A stretch of 64,000 nucleotides of DNA, from assembly GCA_030726065.1 (NCBI GenBank), contig JANREK010000035.1:1-64000 (forward strand). Reading direction: 5' to 3'. The stretch comes from Sediminibacterium sp. (GTDB lineage: Bacteria > Bacteroidota > Bacteroidia > Chitinophagales > Chitinophagaceae). The translations under genes were made by a program, and so were the position numbers. Position 1 is the stretch's first letter, and every line of letters starts with the position of its first letter. Positions 19,231 to 27,418 of the stretch are shown piece by piece. The notes below the pieces were generated by a model. The model made no database searches. It was not told the origin of the DNA and saw only the letters and a program-made list of their open reading frames with translations.

Positions 19231-19608
19231 TTAGTGCACCAATTGGCTATACGCTTCACTAGTCAAAAGTTGCGCAACATCATCTGGATTCACCATCGTT
19301 ACTTTCACCATCCATCCTGCACCATAAGGGTCTGTATTCACTAACTCAGGTTGTCCTGCTAAAGCTGGATTAATTTCGTTGATAGTTCCTGCAACCGGTA
19401 AAAATAAATCACTCACCGTTTTTACAGCTTCTACCGTTCCAAAAACAGCCTTCGCAGATAACATTTTACCCACGGTATTAATATCGATATATACAATATC
19501 ACCTAGCTCGCCTTGTGCGAAATCGGTAATACCAATAGTGGCTAAATTACCTTCAACTTTAATCCATTCGTGGTCCTTGGTGTATTTTAAATCGGCTGGA
19601 AATTGCAT
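19231..19608 (-). CDS. gcvH: Glycine cleavage system H protein
   Basis: A 125-residue lipoyl carrier protein of normal length. The lipoylated lysine is K63 in [17 protein letters not shown] protein shuttles the aminomethyl group between the P, T and L proteins of glycine cleavage. In this window the T protein is encoded separately, 10 kb away; P is not present. It probably forms an operon with vanZ. Confidence 0.96.
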   Translation of the reverse strand: MQFPADLKYTKDHEWIKVEGNLATIGITDFAQGELGDIVYIDINTVGKMLSAKAVFGTVEAVKTVSDLFLPVAGTINEINPALAGQPELVNTDPYGAGWMVKVTMVNPDDVAQLLTSEAYSQLVH

Positions 19609-19662
19609 ATACTTATTTTTAATTGGTGCAAAGATTCATAAAAAACGCTAAAAAACAATCTA

Positions 19663-20010
19663 CTAGAAATTAATGTTACTAAAATATAATAAAATATGGT
19701 CTTTTAAAAAGGCCTCCTGCTCCATTAAGTCCATCGTTGGCTTATTTTTTATTTGCTTAAAGTGGGGCCAACCTTCCTCATCCTTACCTTCATGTATGTA
19801 ATAACCACTTGGGGATAGAATGGTACAAATGGCCACATGCATCAGGTCCTGCTTTTGTTCCTTGCTTATCTTTTCACGAATAAAGCCCGTTTCCTGTAAT
19901 CCAATCAAAAAAAGAACCGCTTCAACATCTGGCTTTTTACCAAATTTGTCCATTAATTTTTGCTCTAAAGCCCACCATCTGGTCTGAAAATCGTCTTTGA
20001 TTGATGCCAT
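19663..20010 (-). CDS. Conserved hypothetical protein
   Basis: A 115-residue soluble protein with no signal peptide or membrane segment and no motif I can name. It looks mainly helical (DDFQTRWWALEQKLMDKFGK, FIREKISKEQKQDLMHVAICTIL), followed by a short loop region (GYYIHEGKDEEGWPHFKQI) and a helical C-terminus. Similar proteins are familiar as uncharacterised in Bacteroidota. It is divergent from serS, with 89 bp between starts, and 54 bp upstream of gcvH on the same strand. Confidence 0.6.
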   Translation of the reverse strand: MASIKDDFQTRWWALEQKLMDKFGKKPDVEAVLFLIGLQETGFIREKISKEQKQDLMHVAICTILSPSGYYIHEGKDEEGWPHFKQIKNKPTMDLMEQEAFLKDHILLYFSNINF

Positions 20011-20099
20011 ATTTTCCTTTTTTCAAATTATTAAGCAAAGGTAGGGGATATCTAGGCGTAGTACGTTGCTTTGATTATCTTTGAAAAAATATTGTTGAC

Positions 20100-21371
20100 A
20101 TGTTACAGGTAAATTTTTTACGCCAAAATCGCGAACTAGCTAAGGCCAAACTGGCAATTAAGCATTTCGGACAACCGGAATTGGTGGATACTGCGATTGC
20201 GTTGGATGATGAAAGAAAGCAATTACAGGCATCATTTGATGATACACAATCTAAGTTGAATGCAGCTTCCAAGGAAATTGGCGGATTAATGGCGAAGGGG
20301 GAAAAGGACAAAGCGGAGGCGCTTAAAAATGAGGTTGCAGAATGGAAGAAGCAATTAGATCCTTTAAAGGTGAAAATGGCCGAGGTGGAAACAAGTTTAC
20401 ATAATACCATGGTACAATTTCCAAATTTACCCCATGATATTGTGCCGTTGGGTAAAACACCCGAAGAAAATGTGTTGGTGAAAGAGGCGGGGGCAAAACC
20501 TAATTTACACAAGGAAGCCGTTCCGCATTGGGATTTAATCAAGAAATATAATTTGGTTGACTTTGAAACCGGTGCTAAAATTACAGGAAGTGGTTTCCCC
20601 TTGTATATTGGTAAGGGTGCGAAATTTCAAAGAGTATTGGCACAGTATTTTTTAGATTTTAATACTGCAGCTGGGTATACGGAATATTTACCTCCTTTTA
20701 TGGTGAATGAGGCTTCGGCTTTTGCGACAGGTCAATTGCCAGATAAGGAAGGACAGATGTATCATGCTACTGCAGATAATTTTTATTTAATTCCTACTGC
20801 GGAAGTTCCCGTAACTAATATTTTTAGAGATACCATTTTAAAAGAATCAGATTTGCCTATAAAAATGACCGCTTATTCTCCTTGTTTTAGAAGAGAGGCT
20901 GGAAGTTTTGGAAAAGAGGTAAGGGGTTTGAATCGGGTGCATCAATTTGAGAAAGTAGAAATCATTCAAATTGTACCACCAGAAAAAAGTGATGATGTTT
21001 TAAATGAGATGGTCACCCACGTTGAAAATTTATTAATTAGTTTGGGTTTACCTTATCGCATATTAAAACTTTGCGGTGGTGATATGGGATTTGCTTCTGC
21101 TATTACCTATGATTTTGAAGTGTATAGTGCTGCGCAACAAATGTGGTTGGAAGTAAGTAGCGTTTCAAACTTCCAAGCCTATCAAACCTATCGCATGAAA
21201 TGTCGTTACAAAGATGCAGAAGGTAAAACACAGTTTACACATTCATTGAATGGTAGTTCATTGGCTTTGCCAAGAATATTTGCTGCTATTGTTGAGAATT
21301 ATCAAACCGAATCAGGCATTGCATTACCTAAAGTGTTGCAACCTTATTTTGGCGCTGAAAATTTAGTATAA
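20100..21371 (+). CDS. serS: Seryl-tRNA synthetase
   Basis: A 423-residue class II synthetase of standard length. The N-terminal antiparallel coiled-coil arm (about 27-105, rich in K, E and A) contacts the long variable arm of tRNA-Ser. Catalytic core motifs are visible: motif 2 FRREAGSFGKEVRGLNRVHQFEKVE and motif 3 LNGSSLALPRIFAAIVENYQ. It charges tRNA-Ser. A TATCTTTG element (-7 type) lies about 30 bases upstream of the start. A strong terminator follows. Confidence 0.97.
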   Translation: MLQVNFLRQNRELAKAKLAIKHFGQPELVDTAIALDDERKQLQASFDDTQSKLNAASKEIGGLMAKGEKDKAEALKNEVAEWKKQLDPLKVKMAEVETSLHNTMVQFPNLPHDIVPLGKTPEENVLVKEAGAKPNLHKEAVPHWDLIKKYNLVDFETGAKITGSGFPLYIGKGAKFQRVLAQYFLDFNTAAGYTEYLPPFMVNEASAFATGQLPDKEGQMYHATADNFYLIPTAEVPVTNIFRDTILKESDLPIKMTAYSPCFRREAGSFGKEVRGLNRVHQFEKVEIIQIVPPEKSDDVLNEMVTHVENLLISLGLPYRILKLCGGDMGFASAITYDFEVYSAAQQMWLEVSSVSNFQAYQTYRMKCRYKDAEGKTQFTHSLNGSSLALPRIFAAIVENYQTESGIALPKVLQPYFGAENLV

Positions 21372-21415
21372 ATTTATTTGTGTCGTCCTAAATAAACGAT
21401 ACGGTTTTATAAATC

Positions 21416-21451
21416 AAAGCCCGCCCCGAAAATTCGGGGCGGGCTTTTTTT
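21416..21451 (+). terminator. Strong rho-independent terminator after serS
   Basis: A near-perfect GC-rich hairpin: AAAGCCCGCCCCGAA (21416-21430) pairs with TTCGGGGCGGGCTTT (21433-21447), followed by more T residues. It probably also works in reverse for the convergent barrel-protein gene, since an A run flanks it on the other side. Confidence 0.95.
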
Positions 21452-21501
21452 GTTTTCAATATTATTATGCATTCAATATAAAGAACCAATATTTTAAGGG
21501 T

Positions 21502-22512
21502 TTAAAAATTACTAAATCGTAATCCGATGGTGTAAGGATGAAATTCAATTCTGTTAATACTTTCCTCAAATAAATTGGTTAAACCATAGGATCCGTATAA
21601 TCTGATTCCGCCAACGCCTAATTCCCCGATAGTGGCAAATCGCCAATTGTTTAAATTAAAATTACCATCGTATTTTTGCTTACCTCTTTCGCTACTTTTT
21701 TGTTTATTTCTTGCATCCACAAGGTATCCAGCACTCATTCCAGCACTCATATAAAAACTTTTATTGCTTTTTGGATCTGATTTAAAATTGAGTTGAAATG
21801 GAACTGTTAGGTATTTGGCAAATAATTTATTTTTAGAAAAAGATATATTATCTAATACCATTTTATTGGGAAGGTCATTTCGGAAGCTAACGGGTTGTTC
21901 CAATCTGAAATTAAACATTTCGAATCCGACACCGTACTTTAAATTTAATTTGTTTTTATATAAGTTTACTTTTTGTTGTACAATCCATAAATTAAAATTA
22001 CTTGACTTACCGTTATTTAATTTTAAATTATCGGCGCCGATGCCTGAAGGCGGTAGTAAATAATATATTATGGGCGACTTGTCCTGGAAATTTGCATAAC
22101 CCAAATCAAAGGAGAACCAATTGGTGCTTACATTTTTTGCTGGTTTGGGTGATTTGTATATTTTAACACCATCTATATCGCCTTTCACCCAACCTTTATT
22201 AATGCGTGTATGGCTATTTTCATCAATTACTATTTTATAGCGTCCTATTTGTATACTGTCTTGGTCAACGGTGATTACTGGGTTTCGGTTGTTCTCCATT
22301 TTGATAGTCCTATTGCCGGATCCCTTAACGATAATGATATTGCCGATGTTAATGGTATCTGCGGAAAAAGTAGTATTTACAATGTTTACACTATCCGATG
22401 ATATGATAATAGTATCAGCTTTTAAAGGGTTTTTATTGACACTACTATCCGCTTGCACATTTACGATACCATAACTCATCATTAATACCAAGAGTAACTT
22501 TACTTTTTTCAT
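21502..22512 (-). CDS. Outer-membrane beta-barrel (PorT-like/porin family) protein
   Basis: 336 residues from the ATG at 22512 (MKKVKLLLVLMMSYGIVNVQA signal peptide). A longer frame opens at 22599 but would place the signal internally. Residues 25-130 are a repetitive Asn/Asp/Ile-rich region (DSVNIVNTTFSADTINIGNI) resembling a beta-solenoid linker. Residues 150-336 alternate polar and hydrophobic residues and end in Phe (GLRFSNF), as expected for a barrel inserted by the BAM machinery. In related genomes such barrels follow an anti-sigma-like gene; here that gene is decayed, ending one base before this ATG. Confidence 0.7.
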   Translation of the reverse strand: MKKVKLLLVLMMSYGIVNVQADSSVNKNPLKADTIIISSDSVNIVNTTFSADTINIGNIIIVKGSGNRTIKMENNRNPVITVDQDSIQIGRYKIVIDENSHTRINKGWVKGDIDGVKIYKSPKPAKNVSTNWFSFDLGYANFQDKSPIIYYLLPPSGIGADNLKLNNGKSSNFNLWIVQQKVNLYKNKLNLKYGVGFEMFNFRLEQPVSFRNDLPNKMVLDNISFSKNKLFAKYLTVPFQLNFKSDPKSNKSFYMSAGMSAGYLVDARNKQKSSERGKQKYDGNFNLNNWRFATIGELGVGGIRLYGSYGLTNLFEESINRIEFHPYTIGLRFSNF

Positions 22513-22513
22513 T

Positions 22514-23068
22514 TTATTTATATTTATCATTTTCGGGTTTAGTTCTTTTAAATAGGGTAGTAATTTTTCGACTGATCTATCTGAATTTTGCACCATCAAT
22601 TTCTAGGTTGGCAATATTAATGCTACGCTCCTCCTCATCTGTATCAATATTGCTGTATTGCACCTGGATTGGTGTAATAATCGCTTCAAAATTATTTTTT
22701 GCTTCCTCCTTTACATTTGAAACACTTGTTGAGAGTATTTCCTTGGGTAACGTAATTGTTTCATTCATTGTTTTCGTATTCATATCTTCTTTAGCTAATA
22801 ATGTAATTGATATATCATTACTAGGTGCATCAATATTTTTATTATTTAATGAGTTTAAGTTGCTGTTTCCGTAATCATTTTGGGCTTACGCATTTGTATT
22901 TACGATTGGCAGTAATGTTGCTTTTTTTATCTTGTTGATAGCGGTTACACTTTTCGTGGCGTTTATGTCAGTGCCATTATTCATTTCAATCACTGCCGTA
23001 TTATTTAATTCTGTTTTCACTCCATGTAAAAAAGTTACATTAATGTAGATCCAAACTTTAATAATCAA
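22514..23068 (-). pseudogene. Decayed anti-sigma-like gene with two in-frame stop codons
   Basis: One reading frame runs from mqnC's end to the barrel gene, broken by TAA (22886-22888) and TAG (22577-22579). The pieces read as one protein: INKIKKATLLPIVNTNA, stop, AQNDYGNSNLNSLN..., IDGAKFR, stop, ISRKITTLFKRTKPENDKYK and a final TAA at 22514-22516. The Lys-rich C-terminus resembles that of proteins encoded between an ECF sigma factor and a barrel gene in Chitinophagaceae (from memory). The 5' part is missing: the frame enters mqnC out of phase. Two short ORFs (22886-23068, 22577-22783) are its remnants. Confidence 0.6.
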
Positions 23069-24188
23069 TTACCTGTTCCATGATACCAGCAGGTAATTCA
23101 CGCCATTCGTATTGTTGGTTTCTTAATTGTGGCTCAAAACCAGCCTCGGCAATCGCTTCCTGTATGGATTTGTAGGTAAAGCGGTGTGGTGCACCTGCGG
23201 CACTTACTACATTTTCCTCCAACATGATGCTACCAAAATCGTTGGCGCCTGCTTCCAAACAAACCTGCGCAGTGGCCTTACCCACAGTTAACCAACTTGC
23301 TTGAATATTTTTGATATTAGGCAGCATAATTCTACTTATGGCAATCATGCGGATATACTCTTCCGTCGTGGTTAAATTATGTACCCCTCTTATTTTGGTA
23401 AGTAAGGTATCTACATCCTGGAAGGTCCAAGGTATAAATGCTAAAAATCCTTTTGCATTGGCTGGTTTTTTATCCTGCACTTCTCTTATACGAACCAAAT
23501 GAATAAATCTTTCTTCTAAGGTTTCAACATGGCCAAACATCATCGTAGCACTCGAAGTAATATTTAATTGATGTGCGGCAGCCATCACATCTAACCATTC
23601 ATCTGCACCACATTTGCCATTTGATACTAATTTACGAACGCGATCCACTAAAATTTCAGCGCCTGCACCTGGGAGTGAATCCATACCTGCAGCGACCAAT
23701 GCTTTTAAAACATCGGTGTGGCTCATTTTTTCCAGTTTTGCAATATGTGCAATTTCTGGGGGTCCTAAAGTGTGTAATTTAATGGTTGGGAATTCAGCTT
23801 TTATTTGACTGAATATTCCGGTATAAAAAGCCAATCCTAATTCTGGATGATGTCCTCCTTGTAATAATAATTGGTCTCCGCCCCAAGCAAGTGTTTCTTT
23901 AATTTTTAGACGATAGGTATCCATGTCAGTGATGTATGCTTCGGCATGTCCTGGGATTCTGTAAAAATTACAAAACTTACAATTCGCAATACAAACATTG
24001 GTGGTATTTAAATTACGATCAATTTGCCAAGTTACTTTTCCATGAGGCACCTGCTTTTTTCTTAATTCATTTGCAATATGACTTAGTTCATTTAACGGCG
24101 CATTTTCAAATAAAAACATGCCTTCTTCTTTAGTCAAATGTTCAAAGTTCAAGGCGCGTTGGTACAGTGTTTCTAAGTTCATATCCAT
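23058..24188 (-). CDS. mqnC: Cyclic dehypoxanthine futalosine synthase (MqnC)
   Basis: A 376-residue radical SAM enzyme. The CxxxCxxC cluster motif is C66-IAN-C70-KF-C73, followed by GGDQLLLQGGHHPELGLAFY and LHTLGPPEI, which mark MqnC rather than MqnE. It closes dehypoxanthine futalosine into the cyclic form in the futalosine route to menaquinone. No other mqn gene is present here, so the pathway is dispersed. An in-frame Met at residue 3 is an equally good start. A decayed gene lies directly downstream. Confidence 0.93.
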   Translation of the reverse strand: MDMNLETLYQRALNFEHLTKEEGMFLFENAPLNELSHIANELRKKQVPHGKVTWQIDRNLNTTNVCIANCKFCNFYRIPGHAEAYITDMDTYRLKIKETLAWGGDQLLLQGGHHPELGLAFYTGIFSQIKAEFPTIKLHTLGPPEIAHIAKLEKMSHTDVLKALVAAGMDSLPGAGAEILVDRVRKLVSNGKCGADEWLDVMAAAHQLNITSSATMMFGHVETLEERFIHLVRIREVQDKKPANAKGFLAFIPWTFQDVDTLLTKIRGVHNLTTTEEYIRMIAISRIMLPNIKNIQASWLTVGKATAQVCLEAGANDFGSIMLEENVVSAAGAPHRFTYKSIQEAIAEAGFEPQLRNQQYEWRELPAGIMEQVIDY

Positions 24189-24359
24189 TCTACTAATGAG
24201 CTACAAAGTTACAGTATAAAATAAATGGGTTGTAGTAAAACCTCAATTTTTCCCTATTTATTGCCTGCTCGTTCAACAAAATGGGTGATTTAAAATAAAG
24301 TTCTGGAATAGGTATTAGAAAAGGAACTATTGCACTTATTAAGTAATTTCGTACTCTTT

Positions 24360-25598
24360 ATGATACAATTTGACAAATTCGAACTAGACAATGGCCTAAA
24401 AGTTATTGTTCATCAGGATACCAGCACGCCCATGGCAGTGGTAAATGTGCTATACAATGTGGGTGCAAAAGATGAGGACCCGCATAAAACAGGGTTTGCC
24501 CATTTATTTGAGCATCTGATGTTCGGCGGAAGTATTAATATTCCTATCTACGATGAACCTTTGCAAAGAGCAGGCGGTGAAAACAATGCCTATACGACCA
24601 ACGATTTAACCAATTATTATTGTCAAATTCCGGCTGAAAATATTGAGACTGCTTTTTGGTTGGAAAGTGATCGTATGTTGTCGCTTGCTTTTAGCGAAAA
24701 AAGCTTGGAAGTGCAACGTAAGGTAGTGTGTGAGGAATTCAAAGAACATTATATCAATAAACCTTATGGGGATGCTTGGCACAAAATGCGCACGCTTGCC
24801 TATACTAATCATCCTTATCGCTGGATGACCATTGGAGCTTCGTTGGAACATGTGGAGCAAGCAAAAATGCAAGATGTAAAAGATTTCTTCTTTAAATTTT
24901 ATCGTCCCAACAACGCTATATTAGTTGTCACTGGAAATGTGACCACGGAACAAGTAAAGCAATTGGCTGAAAAATGGTTTGGCCCAATCGCTTCAGGCGA
25001 TGCTTATGAACGAAACTTACCAATGGAACCAGTGCAACAAAAAAGCAGGTTCCAAGATGTACGTGCAGATGTCCCCCTAGATATGTTAATGATGACCTGG
25101 CATATGGGCGGAAGATTGGATGAAAATTATCACGCAACAGATTTAATGACTGATGTAATTGGTGGCGGTGCCACTTCAAGATTATATGAACAATTAATAA
25201 AAGTGAAACAAATATTTTCTTCTATTGATTGTTATCATTTTGGTACCATTGATCCAGGTTTGGTGGTCATTGAAGGGAAGTTGGTCAAAGGAATTACCAT
25301 GTCGGTTGCTGAAAAAGCAGTGTTGGATGAAATTGAATTAATTAAAAACACGATGATGCCGACCCACGAAGTTCAAAAAGTAATTAATAAAACTGAAAGT
25401 TTAATTTGTTTTGAAGATATGAGCATCATGAATAGGGCACATAGTTTGGCGTATTATGAATTATTAGGAGATGCGGATTTGATGAATCAGGAATTGGAGA
25501 AATACCAAAAAATAACGCCTGAATTAATACAGCAAACAGCACAGCAAATTTTTCAAGACACCAATCGCAACACATTATATTATTATAGTAAATCATAG
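24360..25598 (+). CDS. M16 family zinc peptidase, catalytic subunit
   Basis: 412 residues from the ATG at 24360 (MIQFDKFELDNGLKVIV). The earlier ATG at 24330 adds residues that look untranslated. The inverted zinc motif H48-LF-E51-H52 is intact, with a downstream glutamate-rich helix (VQRKVVCEEFKEH) that should supply the third ligand. This is the active half of a two-gene M16 peptidase, like mitochondrial processing peptidase beta or PqqF-type proteins. There is no signal peptide, so it is probably cytoplasmic. The partner gene begins 4 bp after its stop. Confidence 0.92.
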   Translation: MIQFDKFELDNGLKVIVHQDTSTPMAVVNVLYNVGAKDEDPHKTGFAHLFEHLMFGGSINIPIYDEPLQRAGGENNAYTTNDLTNYYCQIPAENIETAFWLESDRMLSLAFSEKSLEVQRKVVCEEFKEHYINKPYGDAWHKMRTLAYTNHPYRWMTIGASLEHVEQAKMQDVKDFFFKFYRPNNAILVVTGNVTTEQVKQLAEKWFGPIASGDAYERNLPMEPVQQKSRFQDVRADVPLDMLMMTWHMGGRLDENYHATDLMTDVIGGGATSRLYEQLIKVKQIFSSIDCYHFGTIDPGLVVIEGKLVKGITMSVAEKAVLDEIELIKNTMMPTHEVQKVINKTESLICFEDMSIMNRAHSLAYYELLGDADLMNQELEKYQKITPELIQQTAQQIFQDTNRNTLYYYSKS

Positions 25599-25602
25599 AA
25601 TC

Positions 25603-26886
25603 ATGGCATTAGATCGACATAAGGCTCCCGTAATCAAAGATGCTATTGATTTTGACATTAAGTTAAAACCCTACCAGCACTTTGTTTTAGACAACCAAGT
25701 AGAAGTATATACTTATGAAGGGGGCGCAGAACCAGTGATGCTCATGGATATGGTATTTTTTGCGGGTAATTCCTATGAGGATAAAAACTGGGTAGCAGCT
25801 GCTACTAATTTTTTATTAAAAAATGGGACAACGAAAAAAAATGCATTTGAGATTAATGAAGCCTTCGAATTTTATGGCGCGCATTTAAGCAGAAACTGTT
25901 ACAATGAAACGGCAACTATTGCTTTACATTGTTTGACCAAATATTTTAAGGAAGTGATTCCGGTAGTCAGTGAATTAATATCTGAAGCTAATTTTCCTGA
26001 AAAAGAATTACAAATTTATCAGCAAAATTTAATTCAACGATTATCACTTAATTTAAAGAAGAGTGATTTTATCGCGAATCGTTTTATTGATGAATATTTA
26101 TTTGGCATTGATCATCCTTATGGTAAATACGCGATGCAGGAAGATTATAAAAATGTTACTTTAGCCGATTTGACTGCTTTTTATGACACTTATTATAAGC
26201 ATGGCAAGTGTATTATTTTTATGGCAGGTAAATTTCCAAGTGATATGCAGGAACTATTAAACAAGCATATTGGTCAGTTGCCATTAAATAAAAAGGTAAT
26301 CGCAGATGTCACACATCCCATTGTTTCCGCTGCACAAAAGCAGTACAGTGTGGTGAATGATGCATCATCGGTACAAGGATCTATTCGTATTGCACGACAT
26401 TTTCCTAATCGCCATCATCCCGATTTTGCACCGACACAGGTATTGAATAATATTTTTGGCGGATTTTTTGGCTCTCGTTTAATGCGTAATATTAGAGAAG
26501 ATAAGGGCTACACTTATGGCATACATAGTTATATTCAGAATCATGTGCAACAATGTGCTTGGATGATAAGCACGGATGCAGGTAAAGATGTTTGTAAGCC
26601 AACGATTGAAGAAGTATATAAGGAAATGAAAATATTGAGAGAAGAATTGGTCAGTGAAGACGAATTAAAATTGGTTAAAAATTATGTGTTGGGCGGATTG
26701 CTAGGTGATTTGGATGGACCCTTTCAAATTATCGCTAGATGGAAATCCTATATATTAAATGATTTAACCGATGCCTATTTTTATAATACCATTGATGTTG
26801 TCAAATCTATACAGCCAGAACAACTAAAAACCTTGGCGGAACAATACCTAAAACCAGAGGATTTTTACGAATTAGTGGTGTATTAA
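25603..26886 (+). CDS. M16 family peptidase-like protein, non-catalytic subunit
   Basis: A 427-residue M16 homologue in which the HxxEH site is replaced (the aligned segment reads ATNFLLKNGTTKKN). The rest of the fold is retained, including the C-terminal signature FGSRLMRNIREDKGYTYGIHS (R/Y motif of the second M16 domain). In two-subunit M16 enzymes the inactive partner helps bind the substrate and completes the chamber. It is tightly coupled to the catalytic gene upstream, so a heterodimer is likely. Confidence 0.9.
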   Translation: MALDRHKAPVIKDAIDFDIKLKPYQHFVLDNQVEVYTYEGGAEPVMLMDMVFFAGNSYEDKNWVAAATNFLLKNGTTKKNAFEINEAFEFYGAHLSRNCYNETATIALHCLTKYFKEVIPVVSELISEANFPEKELQIYQQNLIQRLSLNLKKSDFIANRFIDEYLFGIDHPYGKYAMQEDYKNVTLADLTAFYDTYYKHGKCIIFMAGKFPSDMQELLNKHIGQLPLNKKVIADVTHPIVSAAQKQYSVVNDASSVQGSIRIARHFPNRHHPDFAPTQVLNNIFGGFFGSRLMRNIREDKGYTYGIHSYIQNHVQQCAWMISTDAGKDVCKPTIEEVYKEMKILREELVSEDELKLVKNYVLGGLLGDLDGPFQIIARWKSYILNDLTDAYFYNTIDVVKSIQPEQLKTLAEQYLKPEDFYELVVY

Positions 26887-26978
26887 TCTACCATTTATCA
26901 TTTTCTAGGAACGCTTAACCATTTTATTATTTTGTAATAACTTGATTATCAATTATTTGATATTTTAATTTGATTTAT

Positions 26979-27007
26979 TATAGTACTATGTATTGCATAG
27001 TACTATA
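26979..27007. promoter_or_regulatory. Perfect 12-bp palindrome, probable PadR operator
   Basis: TATAGTACTATG (26979-26990) and CATAGTACTATA (26996-27007) are exact inverted repeats separated by TATTG. The site lies 35 bp before the PadR start and contains the TTG of the promoter's -33 element in its centre, so a bound dimer would block RNA polymerase. Autorepression by PadR is inferred. Confidence 0.65.
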
Positions 27008-27023
27008 AAATTGTATAGTTTTG
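26993..27023 (+). promoter_or_regulatory. Promoter of padR-pspC operon
   Basis: TTG (26993-26995), 20-base spacer, TAGTTTTG (27016-27023), matching TTG-N20-TAnnTTTG. It predicts a start site near 27030 and a short leader before the ATG at 27042. This also excludes the upstream TTG at 27021 as the translation start. Confidence 0.65.
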
Positions 27024-27041
27024 TGGTTCAAACAGAAAGTT

Positions 27042-27407
27042 ATGGATATTCAAAACACACAAAGTCAAATGCGCAAGGGCGTTTTGGAGTTTTGCATATT
27101 GTCCATCATTCAACAAGGCGAGGTTTATCCGAGTGATATTGTTGAGAAAATGAAACAGGCCAATTTGCATATTCTTGAAGGAACCTTGTATCCATTATTG
27201 ACGCGTTTAAAAAATGCAGGATTACTAAATTATCGTTGGGTGGAAAGTGTCACAGGTCCACCAAGGAAATATTTTGTGATGACTGAGGAAGGCAAAGCTG
27301 CATTTGCTACTTTATTAAATACCTGGAATGAAATGGCAGGTTCTGTACAAGCACTCATTCAAAAAAACGACACCATTACTTCATCAGAACCTAACCAAGT
27401 TTCTTAA
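27042..27407 (+). CDS. PadR family transcriptional regulator
   Basis: 121 residues from the ATG at 27042 (MDIQNTQSQMRKGVLEFCIL). It has the PadR winged helix: GVLEFCILSIIQQGEVYPSDIVEKM, ILEGTLYPLLTRLKNAGLLNYRW and the wing GPPRKYFVMTEEGK. Members of this short class have one C-terminal helix for dimerisation. The PspC gene starts 11 bp downstream, a pairing common in Bacteroidota, and a palindrome overlaps the promoter. It probably represses its own operon in response to envelope stress; the signal is unknown. Confidence 0.92.
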   Translation: MDIQNTQSQMRKGVLEFCILSIIQQGEVYPSDIVEKMKQANLHILEGTLYPLLTRLKNAGLLNYRWVESVTGPPRKYFVMTEEGKAAFATLLNTWNEMAGSVQALIQKNDTITSSEPNQVS

Positions 27408-27418
27408 ATTATAATACA

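Noticed and set aside
22502..22599. N-terminal extension of the barrel protein starting at 22599 (MMVQNSDRSVEK...)
   Set aside because: It would put the signal peptide at residue 30, and this stretch is better read, in another frame, as the C-terminus of the decayed gene.
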